64,000 nt of DNA from assembly GCF_030732095.1 (NCBI RefSeq), contig NZ_JAVAMQ010000003.1, forward strand, positions 186,001-250,000. Direction: 5' to 3'. The notes beneath the pieces are model-generated. The model was not told the origin of the DNA. It did not search any database and worked only from the letters and a program-made list of their open reading frames with translations. Positions within the stretch are counted from its first letter, which is position 1; the number at the start of each line of letters is the position of its first letter. This stretch comes from Paracoccus spongiarum. GTDB lineage: Bacteria > Pseudomonadota > Alphaproteobacteria > Rhodobacterales > Rhodobacteraceae. A program made the translations under genes and the position numbers. Below are positions 8,595-16,801 of this stretch, piece by piece.

Positions 8595-8692
8595 GGCGGC
8601 GTCCTTTCTGGCGGGCGGCGGGCTGGCAGATGCTTTCCCTTGCCGCGCTGTCGTTCTAAGGTCGCGCGCGACCAAGGACAAGGAACCGCCGC

Positions 8693-9265
8693 GTGCCGCA
8701 ATTCGACGGAGTGATCAGCTTTCTGGACAGCCGCTCTTTCGGCACGATCTGGTTCTGGCTGGCGCTGCTGGGCATGTGGTCGGCCTCGGGGCGCAGCGTG
8801 CTGGGCGTGCCCGCCGAGGTGCTGTCGGCCGCAAGGCGCGCGCAAGGCGCGGGCGAGCCCGAGGCCCCCGCCGTGATCGCGCTTCTTGACTGGCTGTCGC
8901 TGTGCCTGCCGCGCTGGCGGCTTGGCCCGCGCGAGGGTGCGGTCTTTGCCGGCGCCGCGGGCTTCCTGCTGACATCGCTGGCGATCATGGGCTTCGGCTA
9001 CGGGCTGGAGCTGGCGCAGGCGCTGACGCTGCTGCTGGCGCCCTTCGTGATGCTGTTCTGGATGCGCGTCCGCCTGGCGCGGCGGCTGGCGCCGGTCCTT
9101 GCAGCGGGCCACAGCGGCGAACGCCCCCTCGCGGGGGTCGGCGCCGAGGCGGTGCGGCAGATGCAGAGGCATCGCAGGCTGGCCACGCTGCTGTCGATCC
9201 TGGCGGTTGCCGCCACCGCGATGTGGGCCGCGCTGTGGGCGGTGATGAACCCGAACGGGCTGTGA
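8693..9265 (+). CDS. Conserved membrane protein of unknown function
   Basis: A protein of 190 residues with hydrophobic segments near residues 17-35, 83-125 (two helices) and 165-185. It starts with PQFDGVISFLDSRSFGTIWF, a pattern I associate with a Rhodobacteraceae family sometimes labelled component of SufBCD complex. No Suf genes are present here, and I see nothing in the sequence that supports an Fe-S role. It stands 38 nt before mfd and probably shares its transcript. Its function is unknown. Confidence 0.7.
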   Translation: MPQFDGVISFLDSRSFGTIWFWLALLGMWSASGRSVLGVPAEVLSAARRAQGAGEPEAPAVIALLDWLSLCLPRWRLGPREGAVFAGAAGFLLTSLAIMGFGYGLELAQALTLLLAPFVMLFWMRVRLARRLAPVLAAGHSGERPLAGVGAEAVRQMQRHRRLATLLSILAVAATAMWAALWAVMNPNGL

Positions 9266-9303
9266 CGCTTGACACCGCCGCCACGCGCCTTACGTCAGCG
9301 GCC

Positions 9304-12300
9304 ATGTCCGATCCCGTGATCCTCTCCGGCGCCCCCGAGGGCTATGATGCAGCCCTGCTGGCCCGCGAGGCCGGCCGCGGCCAGCCGGTCATCCACATCG
9401 CCCGCGACGACCGCCGGATGGCCGCGATGCGCGCGGCCCTGCGCTTTCTCGCACCCGATGTGCCGGTGCTGGACTTTCCGGCATGGGACACGACGCCCTA
9501 TGACCGCATCTCGCCCGCCCCCGAGGTGCAGGCGGCGCGCATGTCCACCCTGGCCGGGCTGGCGCAGGGCGCCATCAAGGGGCCGTTCGTGCTGCTGACC
9601 ACGCTGAACGCGGCGATGCAGCGCGTACCCGCCCGCGACCTGGTCGCCACGACCAGCTTTGCCGCCCGGGTCGGCGACCGCATCGACGAGGCGGGGCTGC
9701 GCGATTTCCTCGTCCGCATGGGCTTTGCGCAATCGCCCACGGTGACCGAGCCGGGCGATTACGCGGTGCGCGGCGGCATCATCGACATCTATCCTCCGGG
9801 CGGGGCGGGACCGATCCGGCTGGACCTGTTCGGCGATGTCCTTGACGGCGCGCGCCGCTTCGATCCGGTCAGCCAGCGCACCACCGACAAGCTGTCGGCG
9901 GTCGAGATCGCGCCGATGTCCGAGGTGATCCTGGACGAGGGGGCGATCGCGCGGTTCCGGCAGAACTATCGCGCCGAATATGGCGGCGGCACCAGCGATC
10001 CCCTGTATGAATCGGTCAGCGCGGGCCGCAAGGCCGCGGGGATGGAACACTGGCTGCCGTGGTTTCACGACCGGATGGAAAGCCTGTTCGACTATCTGCC
10101 CGGCGCCTCGGTGATGCTGGACGATCATCTGGGGCAGGTGGCCGACGCCCGGCGCGGGATGATCCGCGAACAGTTCGACGCGCGCTGCGCCGCGATGGCA
10201 GCGAAGGGGCGCGCCGACACCGTCTACAAGCCGGTGCCACCCGAGCGGATGTTTCCGACCGAGACCGAATGGCAGGGCTGGCTGGCCGGTCGCCGGGTGC
10301 TGCGCCTGTCGGTCTTGGCGCAGCCGCCCGGACCCGGGGTGCTGGATGCCGGCGGCCGCCCCGGCCGCAGCTTCGCGCCCGAACGGCTGGCCGAATCGGT
10401 GAACCTGTTCAGGGCACTGGCCGACCATGTTAAGGTCTTGTCCCGCGATCGCCGGGTGGTCATCGCCAGCTTTTCCGACGGCGCGCGGGACCGGCTGGCC
10501 GGGCTGCTGGCCGATGAGGGGCTGACCGGCGCGACGGGCCTTGCCGATCTGCGCGACCTGCCCGACCGGCCCGGCGCGATCGGCCTTGCGGTCTGGCCGC
10601 TGGACGAGGGCTTCGTCGCGCAGGGTCAGGCGCTTGGCGCGATCGCGGTGATCTCGGAACAGGACGTGCTGGGCGATCGGCTGATCCGCGGCGCCAGAAA
10701 GCGCCGCCGGGCCGAGAACTTCCTGCAGGACACCACCAGCCTGACGCCGGGCGATCTGGTGGTGCATGTCGAACATGGCATCGGCCGCTATACCGGCCTC
10801 GAGACGATCACCGCGGCCGGGGTGCCGCATGATTGCGTGGCGCTTGAATATGCCGGCGGCGACCGGCTGTTCCTGCCGGTCGAGAACATCGAACTGCTGT
10901 CGCGCTATGGCCATGAAGAGGGGCTGCTGGACAAGCTGGGCGGCGGCGCCTGGCAGGCGCGCAAGGCGCGGCTCAAGGAACGCATCCGGCTGATCGCGGA
11001 CAAGCTGATCCGGGTGGCCGCCGAACGCCTGCTGCGACCCGCTCCGGTCCTGGAACCCGAGGACCACGACTGGCAGGCCTTCGCCGCGCGCTTTCCCTAC
11101 AGCGAGACCGACGATCAGGCCTCGGCCATCGAGGATGTGCTGGAGGATTTGGCCGCCGGCCGGCCGATGGACCGGCTGGTGGTGGGCGATGTCGGTTTCG
11201 GCAAGACCGAGGTGGCGATGCGCGCCGCCTTCGTCGCCGCCTCGCAGGGCATGCAGGTCGCGGTCGTGGCGCCCACCACGCTGCTGGCGCGCCAGCACTA
11301 CCGGACCTTCGCCGAGCGGTTTCGCGGCACCGCCATCACCGTGCGCCCGCTGTCGCGTTTCGTTTCGGCCCGGGATGCGGCGGCGACCCGGACCGGCCTC
11401 GGCGATGGCAGCGTCGATATCGTCGTCGGCACCCATGCCGTGCTGGCCAAGGGCGTGCGGTTTCGCAACCTGGGCCTGCTGGTCATCGACGAGGAACAGC
11501 ATTTCGGCGTCGCCCACAAGGAACGCCTGAAGGAGTTGCGCAGCGACATCCATGTGCTGACGCTGACCGCGACGCCGATCCCCCGCACGCTGCAACTGTC
11601 GCTGACAGGCGTGCGCGACCTGTCGATCATCGGCACGCCGCCGGTCGACCGGCTGGCGATCCGGACCTATGTCAGCGAGTTCGACAGCCTCACCATCCGC
11701 GAGGCGCTGCTGCGCGAGAAATATCGCGGCGGGCAAAGCTTCTTCGTGGTGCCGCGCCTGTCCGACCTGCCCGATGTCGAACACTGGCTTGCCGAGAACG
11801 CGCCCGAGATCAGCTATATCGTCGCGCATGGCCAGCTGGCTGCGGGCGATCTGGATACGCGGATGAACGCCTTCTATGACGGCAGCCATGACGTGCTGGT
11901 GGCCACCTCGATCGTGGAAAGCGGGTTGGACATCCCGACCGCGAACACGATGGTTGTCTGGCGGGCCGACATGTTCGGGCTGGCGCAGCTGTATCAGATC
12001 CGGGGCAGGGTGGGGCGCGCCAAGACCCGCGCCTATTGCTATATCACCACCACCCCGCGCAGCCCGCTGACCCCGCAGGCGATCCGGCGGCTGAAGTTCC
12101 TCGGCTCGATCGACAGCCTCGGGGCGGGCTTCAACCTGGCCTCGCAGGATCTCGACCTGCGCGGCGCCGGCAACCTGCTGGGCGAGGAACAGTCCGGCCA
12201 TATCCGCGAGGTCGGCTTCGAACTGTACCAGCAGATGCTGGAGGAAACGATCGCCAAGCTGAAATCCGGCGAGATCGAGGGGACGCCCGAGGACGAGTGG

Positions 12301-12804
12301 GCGCCGCAGCTGAACCTCGGCGTGCCGGTGACCATCCCCGAAAGCTTCATCCCCGATCTGGACGTCCGGCTGGGTCTGTACCGGCGGCTGGCCGCGCTGA
12401 CCACCAAGGTCGAGCTCGAGGGCTTCGCGGCCGAGCTGATCGACCGCTTCGGGCCGCTGCCGCGCGAGGTCAACACGCTGCTGCTGGTCATCCGCGTGAA
12501 GGCGATGGCCAAGCGTGCCAACATCGCCCGGCTGGATGCGGGACCGAAGGGGGCGACGGTTCAGTTCCATGACGACAAGTTCCCGAACCCCGCCGGCCTG
12601 GTCGAATTCCTCACCGATCAGCGCGGCGAGGCCAAGGTCGAGGGCAACAAGATCGTGCTGCGCCGCGAATGGGGCTCGGATGCGGATCGCATCAAGGGTG
12701 CCTTCGCCATTGCCCGCGACCTCGCGGCCAAGGTGAAGGCCGGCGCCCGGGTGGATGCGGGCACGCGGGCCGGGCCGGGCGCCAGGGCCGGGGCGGGGAC
12801 GTGA
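9304..12804 (+). CDS. mfd: Transcription-repair coupling factor Mfd
   Basis: Mfd removes RNA polymerase stalled at lesions and recruits UvrA. The 1166 residues are the normal length. The N-terminal UvrB-like part is followed by the polymerase-interaction region (PGDLVVHVEHGIGRYTGLE). The RecG-like translocase has Walker A VGDVGFGKTEVAM near residue 628, a DEEQ box near 728 and the motif VI region QIRGRVGRAKTRAYCY. The TRG/UvrA-masking C-domain closes it. ATG 9304 starts the conserved MSDPVIL. The last 25 residues are a low-complexity Ala/Gly/Arg tail. The stop overlaps the pabB GTG start (GTGA at 12801). Confidence 0.97.
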   Translation: MSDPVILSGAPEGYDAALLAREAGRGQPVIHIARDDRRMAAMRAALRFLAPDVPVLDFPAWDTTPYDRISPAPEVQAARMSTLAGLAQGAIKGPFVLLTTLNAAMQRVPARDLVATTSFAARVGDRIDEAGLRDFLVRMGFAQSPTVTEPGDYAVRGGIIDIYPPGGAGPIRLDLFGDVLDGARRFDPVSQRTTDKLSAVEIAPMSEVILDEGAIARFRQNYRAEYGGGTSDPLYESVSAGRKAAGMEHWLPWFHDRMESLFDYLPGASVMLDDHLGQVADARRGMIREQFDARCAAMAAKGRADTVYKPVPPERMFPTETEWQGWLAGRRVLRLSVLAQPPGPGVLDAGGRPGRSFAPERLAESVNLFRALADHVKVLSRDRRVVIASFSDGARDRLAGLLADEGLTGATGLADLRDLPDRPGAIGLAVWPLDEGFVAQGQALGAIAVISEQDVLGDRLIRGARKRRRAENFLQDTTSLTPGDLVVHVEHGIGRYTGLETITAAGVPHDCVALEYAGGDRLFLPVENIELLSRYGHEEGLLDKLGGGAWQARKARLKERIRLIADKLIRVAAERLLRPAPVLEPEDHDWQAFAARFPYSETDDQASAIEDVLEDLAAGRPMDRLVVGDVGFGKTEVAMRAAFVAASQGMQVAVVAPTTLLARQHYRTFAERFRGTAITVRPLSRFVSARDAAATRTGLGDGSVDIVVGTHAVLAKGVRFRNLGLLVIDEEQHFGVAHKERLKELRSDIHVLTLTATPIPRTLQLSLTGVRDLSIIGTPPVDRLAIRTYVSEFDSLTIREALLREKYRGGQSFFVVPRLSDLPDVEHWLAENAPEISYIVAHGQLAAGDLDTRMNAFYDGSHDVLVATSIVESGLDIPTANTMVVWRADMFGLAQLYQIRGRVGRAKTRAYCYITTTPRSPLTPQAIRRLKFLGSIDSLGAGFNLASQDLDLRGAGNLLGEEQSGHIREVGFELYQQMLEETIAKLKSGEIEGTPEDEWAPQLNLGVPVTIPESFIPDLDVRLGLYRRLAALTTKVELEGFAAELIDRFGPLPREVNTLLLVIRVKAMAKRANIARLDAGPKGATVQFHDDKFPNPAGLVEFLTDQRGEAKVEGNKIVLRREWGSDADRIKGAFAIARDLAAKVKAGARVDAGTRAGPGARAGAGT

Positions 12805-13940
12805 CCGAGGCCGCGGGCAGGCAGATCCGCTTTGATCGCGGGCCGCTGCCCGCAGGCACGCTGTTCGCCGACCCGGTGGCGATGATCCGCGCCGACGATC
12901 CGGCCGAGGTGCCTGACGCGCTGGCCGCCATCGAAGACGCGCGATCCGCCGGACGCTGGATTGCCGGCTATCTGGGCTATGAGCTGGGCCATGCGCTGAT
13001 CCCGCGCCTGGCGCCGCTGATGCCTGCGGGGCGGCGGATGCCGCTGATCCTGATGGGCGTCTTTGCGGCGCCCCGCCCCGCGCCGCCGTTTCCCGATCCG
13101 CGGGGCGTGGCGGTGGGCGCGCCCCGGCCGCTGTGGTCGCGGGCGCGCTATGACGCCGCGCTGGCCGAGGTTCACCGGCTGATCGAGGCCGGCGACACCT
13201 ATCAGATCAACCTGACCTTTCCCGCCGAGGTCGAGGTCGCCGGCGCGCCGCTGGCGATCCATGCGGCACTGGCGGCGCGACAGCCGGTGGGCGAGGGGGC
13301 GTATGTCGATCTGGGCGGGCCGGTGGTGCTGTCGCGCAGCCCCGAGCTGTTCTTTGCCGTGGATGCCGCGGGCCTCATCCGCACCAGGCCGATGAAGGGC
13401 ACCGCGCGGCGCGGCGCGACGCCCGAACTGGACCGCGTGGCGGCGGCGGCGCTGCAGGCATCCGAGAAGAACCGGGCCGAGAACCTGATGATCGTCGATC
13501 TGCTGCGCAACGACATCAGCCGCGTCTGCCTGCCCGGAAGCGTTCGGGTGCCGAGCCTGTTCCGCATCGAGGAATACGCGACCCTGCACCAGATGACCTC
13601 GACGGTCGAGGGCAGGCTGCGCGCCGGGGTGACGCTGGCCGATATCCTCGCCGCGCTGTTTCCCTGCGGCTCGATCACCGGCGCGCCGAAGATCCGCGCG
13701 ATGGAGATCATCGCCGGCCTCGAGGCTGCCCCGCGCGAGATCTATTGCGGCGCCATCGGCTGGATCGACCCGGCCGGGCCGATGCGGTTCGGCGTCGCGA
13801 TCCGGTCGCCCTGGATGATCGCGCCCGACCGGTTGCGCCTGAATGTCGGTGGCGGCATCGTGCATGACAGCGAGGCCGGATCGGAATGGGAGGAGGCGTT
13901 GTGCAAGGCCGCATTCCTGGACCTCGCCCCGACGGGCTGA
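12801..13940 (+). CDS. pabB: Aminodeoxychorismate synthase component I
   Basis: PabB makes 4-amino-4-deoxychorismate from chorismate for folate synthesis. Starting at GTG 12801, which overlaps the mfd stop, it has 379 residues. Chorismate-enzyme signatures are GDTYQINLTF, TRPMKGTARRG, ASEKNRAENLMIVDLLRND, the FPCGSITGAPKIRAMEII block and GGGIVHDSEAGSEWEE. The length is shorter than TrpE and lacks an N-terminal feedback domain, favouring PabB over anthranilate synthase. The next gene, a class IV aminotransferase-fold lyase, supports the folate assignment. Confidence 0.93.
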   Translation: MTEAAGRQIRFDRGPLPAGTLFADPVAMIRADDPAEVPDALAAIEDARSAGRWIAGYLGYELGHALIPRLAPLMPAGRRMPLILMGVFAAPRPAPPFPDPRGVAVGAPRPLWSRARYDAALAEVHRLIEAGDTYQINLTFPAEVEVAGAPLAIHAALAARQPVGEGAYVDLGGPVVLSRSPELFFAVDAAGLIRTRPMKGTARRGATPELDRVAAAALQASEKNRAENLMIVDLLRNDISRVCLPGSVRVPSLFRIEEYATLHQMTSTVEGRLRAGVTLADILAALFPCGSITGAPKIRAMEIIAGLEAAPREIYCGAIGWIDPAGPMRFGVAIRSPWMIAPDRLRLNVGGGIVHDSEAGSEWEEALCKAAFLDLAPTG

Positions 13941-14542
13941 GGGTCATCGAGACCATGCGCGCGGGCGCCGACGGGCGGATCGCGCATCGCGACCTGCATC
14001 TGGCGCGGCTTCGGCGCGACTGCCGGGCGGTGGGCTTTCCGCTGGACATGGCCGCGGTCGGCACCGCCCTTGATGCGGTGCCCGCAGGGGCCGAGCTGCG
14101 CCTGCGGCTGAGCGTGGATCAGGCGGGGCGGATCGCGATCGAGCGGGCGCCGCGCCCTGACAACCCGGCCTTCTGGCGGGTCGCGGTCGCGGGGCCGCGG
14201 CTCTGCTCGGGTGATCCCTGGCTGCGGGTCAAGACCTCGCACCGCCCGGTCTATGACGCGGCCCGCGCCGCACTGGCGCCGGGGGTGGACGAGGCGATCC
14301 TGCTGAACGAGCGCGACGAGATCTGCGAGGGCAGCATCACCAGCCTGTTCCTGCGCCGCGGGGGCGTGCTGCTGACGCCGCCTTTGTCCTCGGGCCTGCT
14401 GCCGGGGGTGCTGCGCGCCGCGCTGATCGCCAGCGGCGCGGCGCGCGAGGCGGTGCTGCGCCGCGCGGATCTGGACGGGGCCGGCTTGCTGTGCGGCAAT
14501 GCGCTGCGCGGGTTGATCCCGGCGCGGCTGGTCGCGACCTGA
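13901..14542 (+). CDS. pabC: Class IV aminotransferase-fold protein, probable aminodeoxychorismate lyase
   Basis: From GTG 13901 it has 213 residues and overlaps the end of pabB by 40 nt. I choose this start because GGGAGGAGG lies 4 nt before it, inside pabB. The fold is class IV PLP: a lysine in LRVKTSHRP that fits the Schiff-base site, LLNERDEICEGSITSLFLR (the Glu-Gly-Ser cofactor region) and LLTPPLSSGLLPGVLR. As neighbour of pabB it most likely splits aminodeoxychorismate to 4-aminobenzoate and pyruvate. Branched-chain or D-amino acid transaminase activity is less likely at this short length. Rhodobacteraceae often keep pabB and this gene adjacent. Confidence 0.85.
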   Translation: MQGRIPGPRPDGLRVIETMRAGADGRIAHRDLHLARLRRDCRAVGFPLDMAAVGTALDAVPAGAELRLRLSVDQAGRIAIERAPRPDNPAFWRVAVAGPRLCSGDPWLRVKTSHRPVYDAARAALAPGVDEAILLNERDEICEGSITSLFLRRGGVLLTPPLSSGLLPGVLRAALIASGAAREAVLRRADLDGAGLLCGNALRGLIPARLVAT

Positions 14543-14631
14543 CCGCCCCGCGCGGGTGGGGGCGGCTGGTCCCGCCCGGCAGCGGGGCAGGGGTGGCGTC
14601 GACGCCCCCCATCGAGGGGGCCGCCGACGCC

Positions 14632-14648
14632 CGGGGGCTGCGCCCCCG
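14632..14648. terminator. GC hairpin between convergent pabC and prpE
   Basis: CGGGGGC and GCCCCCG flank a TGC loop, 10 nt beyond the prpE stop and 90 nt beyond pabC. Further GC palindromes lie at 14595-14630. There is no T run. It probably ends transcription from both sides. Confidence 0.45.
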
Positions 14649-14657
14649 CGCCTGGCC

Positions 14658-16547
14658 TCAGCCTTGCGGATAGCCGAGGCCGCGCAGGGCGGTGGCGATT
14701 TCGTCGAGGATCGCGGGATCGTCGATCGTCGCGGGCATCCTGAACTCTTCGCCATCGGCGATCTTGACCATGGTCGCGCGCAGGATCTTGCCCGAGCGCG
14801 TCTTGGGCAGGCGGTCCACCACGCAGGCCAGCTTGAAGGCGGCGACCGGGCCGATCTGGTCGCGCACGCGCTGCACCACCTCGCGCACGACCTGGGCATC
14901 CGGCGTGTCGACCCCCTTCTTGAGGCAGAGGAATCCGACCGGCATCTGCCCCTTGAGGCTGTCGGCCACGCCGATCACTGCGCATTCGGCCACCGCAGGA
15001 TGGCCCGACAGCACCTCCTCCATCGCGCCGGTCGAGAGCCGGTGGCCCGCGACATTGATCACATCGTCGGTGCGCGCCATGATGTAGAGATAGCCGTCCT
15101 CGTCCACATATCCTGCGTCGCCCGTCTCGTAGAAGCCCGGGAAATGCGCCAGATAGGATGCGCGGAACCGGTCCTCTGCGTTCCACAGCGAGGGCAGGGT
15201 GCCCGGCGGCAGCGGCAGCCGGACGGCAATCGCGCCCAAGGTGCCCGGCGCGACGGGATGGCCGGCCTCGTCCAGCACCTGCACGTCATAGCCCGGCATC
15301 GGCACCGAGGGGCTGCCCTTCCTGACCGGCAGCGCCTCGATGCCCAGCGGGTTGGCGGCGATGGCCCAGCCCGTCTCGGTCTGCCACCAGTGGTCGATCA
15401 CCGGCAGGTGCAACCGGTCCTCGAGCCACTGGATCGTGTCGGGATCGGCCCGTTCCCCGGCCAGGAACACCGCCTGAAGGCATGAGAGATCATGGCGCCG
15501 GATGAAGTCGCCCTTCGGATCCTCGCGCTTGACGGCACGGATCGCGGTGGGGGCGGTGAAGAAGCTTTTCGCCTTGTGGTCCTCGATGACCCGCCAGAAG
15601 GTGCCGGCGTCGGGCGTGCCGACGGGCTTGCCCTCGAAGACGATGGTGGTCGCGCCGGCGATCAGCGGGCCATAGCAGATATAGCTGTGCCCGACGACCC
15701 AGCCGACATCCGAGGCGGCCCAGAACACGTCGCCAGCCTCGATGGCGTAGATGTTGCGCATCGACCAGGCCAGCGCGACCAGATGCCCGGCAGTGTGGCG
15801 GATCACGCCCTTGGGCTGCCCGGTCGTGCCCGAGGTGTAGAGGACATAGGCGGGGTGGTTGCCCTCGACCGGCAGGCAATCGGCGGGGGTCACCCCCTTC
15901 TGGATGCTGTCCCATGCGAAATCGCGGCCGGGCACCAGCTGCGCGGGCTGCTGGTCGCGTTGCAGGATGACGCAGAATTCCGGCTTGTGGCGGGCGCCCT
16001 CGATGGCCGCGTCCAGAAGCGGCTTGTAGGGCACGACCCGGCCGGGCTCGAGCCCGCAGGAGGCCGCGATGATCGCCCGGGGCCGCGCATCGTCGATGCG
16101 CACCGCCAGTTCATGCGCGGCGAAGCCGCCGAACACGACCGAGTGGATCGCGCCGATCCGCGTGCAGGCCAGCATCGCCTCGAGCGCCTCGGGCACCATC
16201 GGCATGTAGATGATGACCCGGTCGCCCTTGCCCACGCCCCGGTCGCGCAGCGCCCCGGCGAGGCTGGCCACCCGGTCGCGCAAGGCGCGATAGGTGATGC
16301 TGGCGGTGGTTCCGGTGATCGGACTGTCGTGGATGATCGCGGGCTGATCGCCGCGCCCGGCCTCGACATGGCGGTCCACGGCGTTCCAGCAGGTGTTGAC
16401 CAGGCCGTCGGCGAACCATTCGCCCGCCGGACCCTGATCGAAATGGGCGCGCGAGGGGGCGCGGTCCCAGTCGATGGCGGCGGCCGCCTGCATCCAGAAG
16501 CCCTCGGGATCGGCCTTCCAGCCTGCGTACAGATCCTTGTATGCCAT
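14658..16547 (-). CDS. prpE: Propionyl-CoA synthetase (acyl-AMP-forming)
   Basis: A 629-residue member of the acetyl-CoA synthetase family, with the PrpE rather than Acs pattern: MAYKDLYAGWKADPEGFW at the start and a length near 630. It activates propionate, and probably acetate, to the CoA ester through an acyl-adenylate. ATP-binding P-loop-like YTSGTTGQPKGVIR, the WWQTETGWAI core and PKTRSGKILRATM with the acylatable lysine are all present. ATG 16547 is preceded by GGAGGAGG. It is convergent with pabC. Its upstream region holds two TTTGCAAA palindromes, pointing to control by a short-chain acyl-CoA regulator of the PccR/RamB kind. Confidence 0.92.
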   Translation of the reverse strand: MAYKDLYAGWKADPEGFWMQAAAAIDWDRAPSRAHFDQGPAGEWFADGLVNTCWNAVDRHVEAGRGDQPAIIHDSPITGTTASITYRALRDRVASLAGALRDRGVGKGDRVIIYMPMVPEALEAMLACTRIGAIHSVVFGGFAAHELAVRIDDARPRAIIAASCGLEPGRVVPYKPLLDAAIEGARHKPEFCVILQRDQQPAQLVPGRDFAWDSIQKGVTPADCLPVEGNHPAYVLYTSGTTGQPKGVIRHTAGHLVALAWSMRNIYAIEAGDVFWAASDVGWVVGHSYICYGPLIAGATTIVFEGKPVGTPDAGTFWRVIEDHKAKSFFTAPTAIRAVKREDPKGDFIRRHDLSCLQAVFLAGERADPDTIQWLEDRLHLPVIDHWWQTETGWAIAANPLGIEALPVRKGSPSVPMPGYDVQVLDEAGHPVAPGTLGAIAVRLPLPPGTLPSLWNAEDRFRASYLAHFPGFYETGDAGYVDEDGYLYIMARTDDVINVAGHRLSTGAMEEVLSGHPAVAECAVIGVADSLKGQMPVGFLCLKKGVDTPDAQVVREVVQRVRDQIGPVAAFKLACVVDRLPKTRSGKILRATMVKIADGEEFRMPATIDDPAILDEIATALRGLGYPQG

Positions 16548-16676
16548 TGCATGCCTCCTCCACGACGCTGTCGGTCTGTTAGCGGGCCGGGGCGCCGCCA
16601 CGCAACCATGTTAGCGGGATCGCCCGGCCCGCAGGCGCGCGATTATGCAGAAATCGGCGGCCAGATGCGACAGGGC

Positions 16677-16732
16677 TTTGCAAACATGGCCGCGCCGCAA
16701 AAAGGCCCATGCTGCGCCGCGTCATTTGCAAA
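16677..16732 (-). promoter_or_regulatory. Two TTTGCAAA palindromes upstream of prpE (ScfR/PccR-type sites)
   Basis: Perfect 8-bp palindromes TTTGCAAA stand at 16677-16684 and 16725-16732, 130 and 178 nt before the prpE start. TTTGCAAA is the established core of ScfR-family binding sites (PccR of Rhodobacter sphaeroides, RamB of Paracoccus), which control propionyl- and acetyl-CoA use. The known PccR site has two copies 4 bp apart; here they are 40 bp apart, so looping or two separate sites are possible. The stretch between the maeB stop and the prpE start (16548-16801) holds no gene. Confidence 0.6.
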
Positions 16733-16801
16733 GCGGCCGATCGCCCGGCGGGGCGCGGTGATTCGCCCCGCCCCGCCCCGGCCCCGGCAGGGCGGCGGCG
16801 C

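Noticed and set aside
9295..12570. A 1091-codon open frame antisense to mfd
   Set aside because: Very high GC suppresses stop codons in the antisense frame; composition is His/Gln/Arg-rich shadow text and mfd is clearly the real gene.
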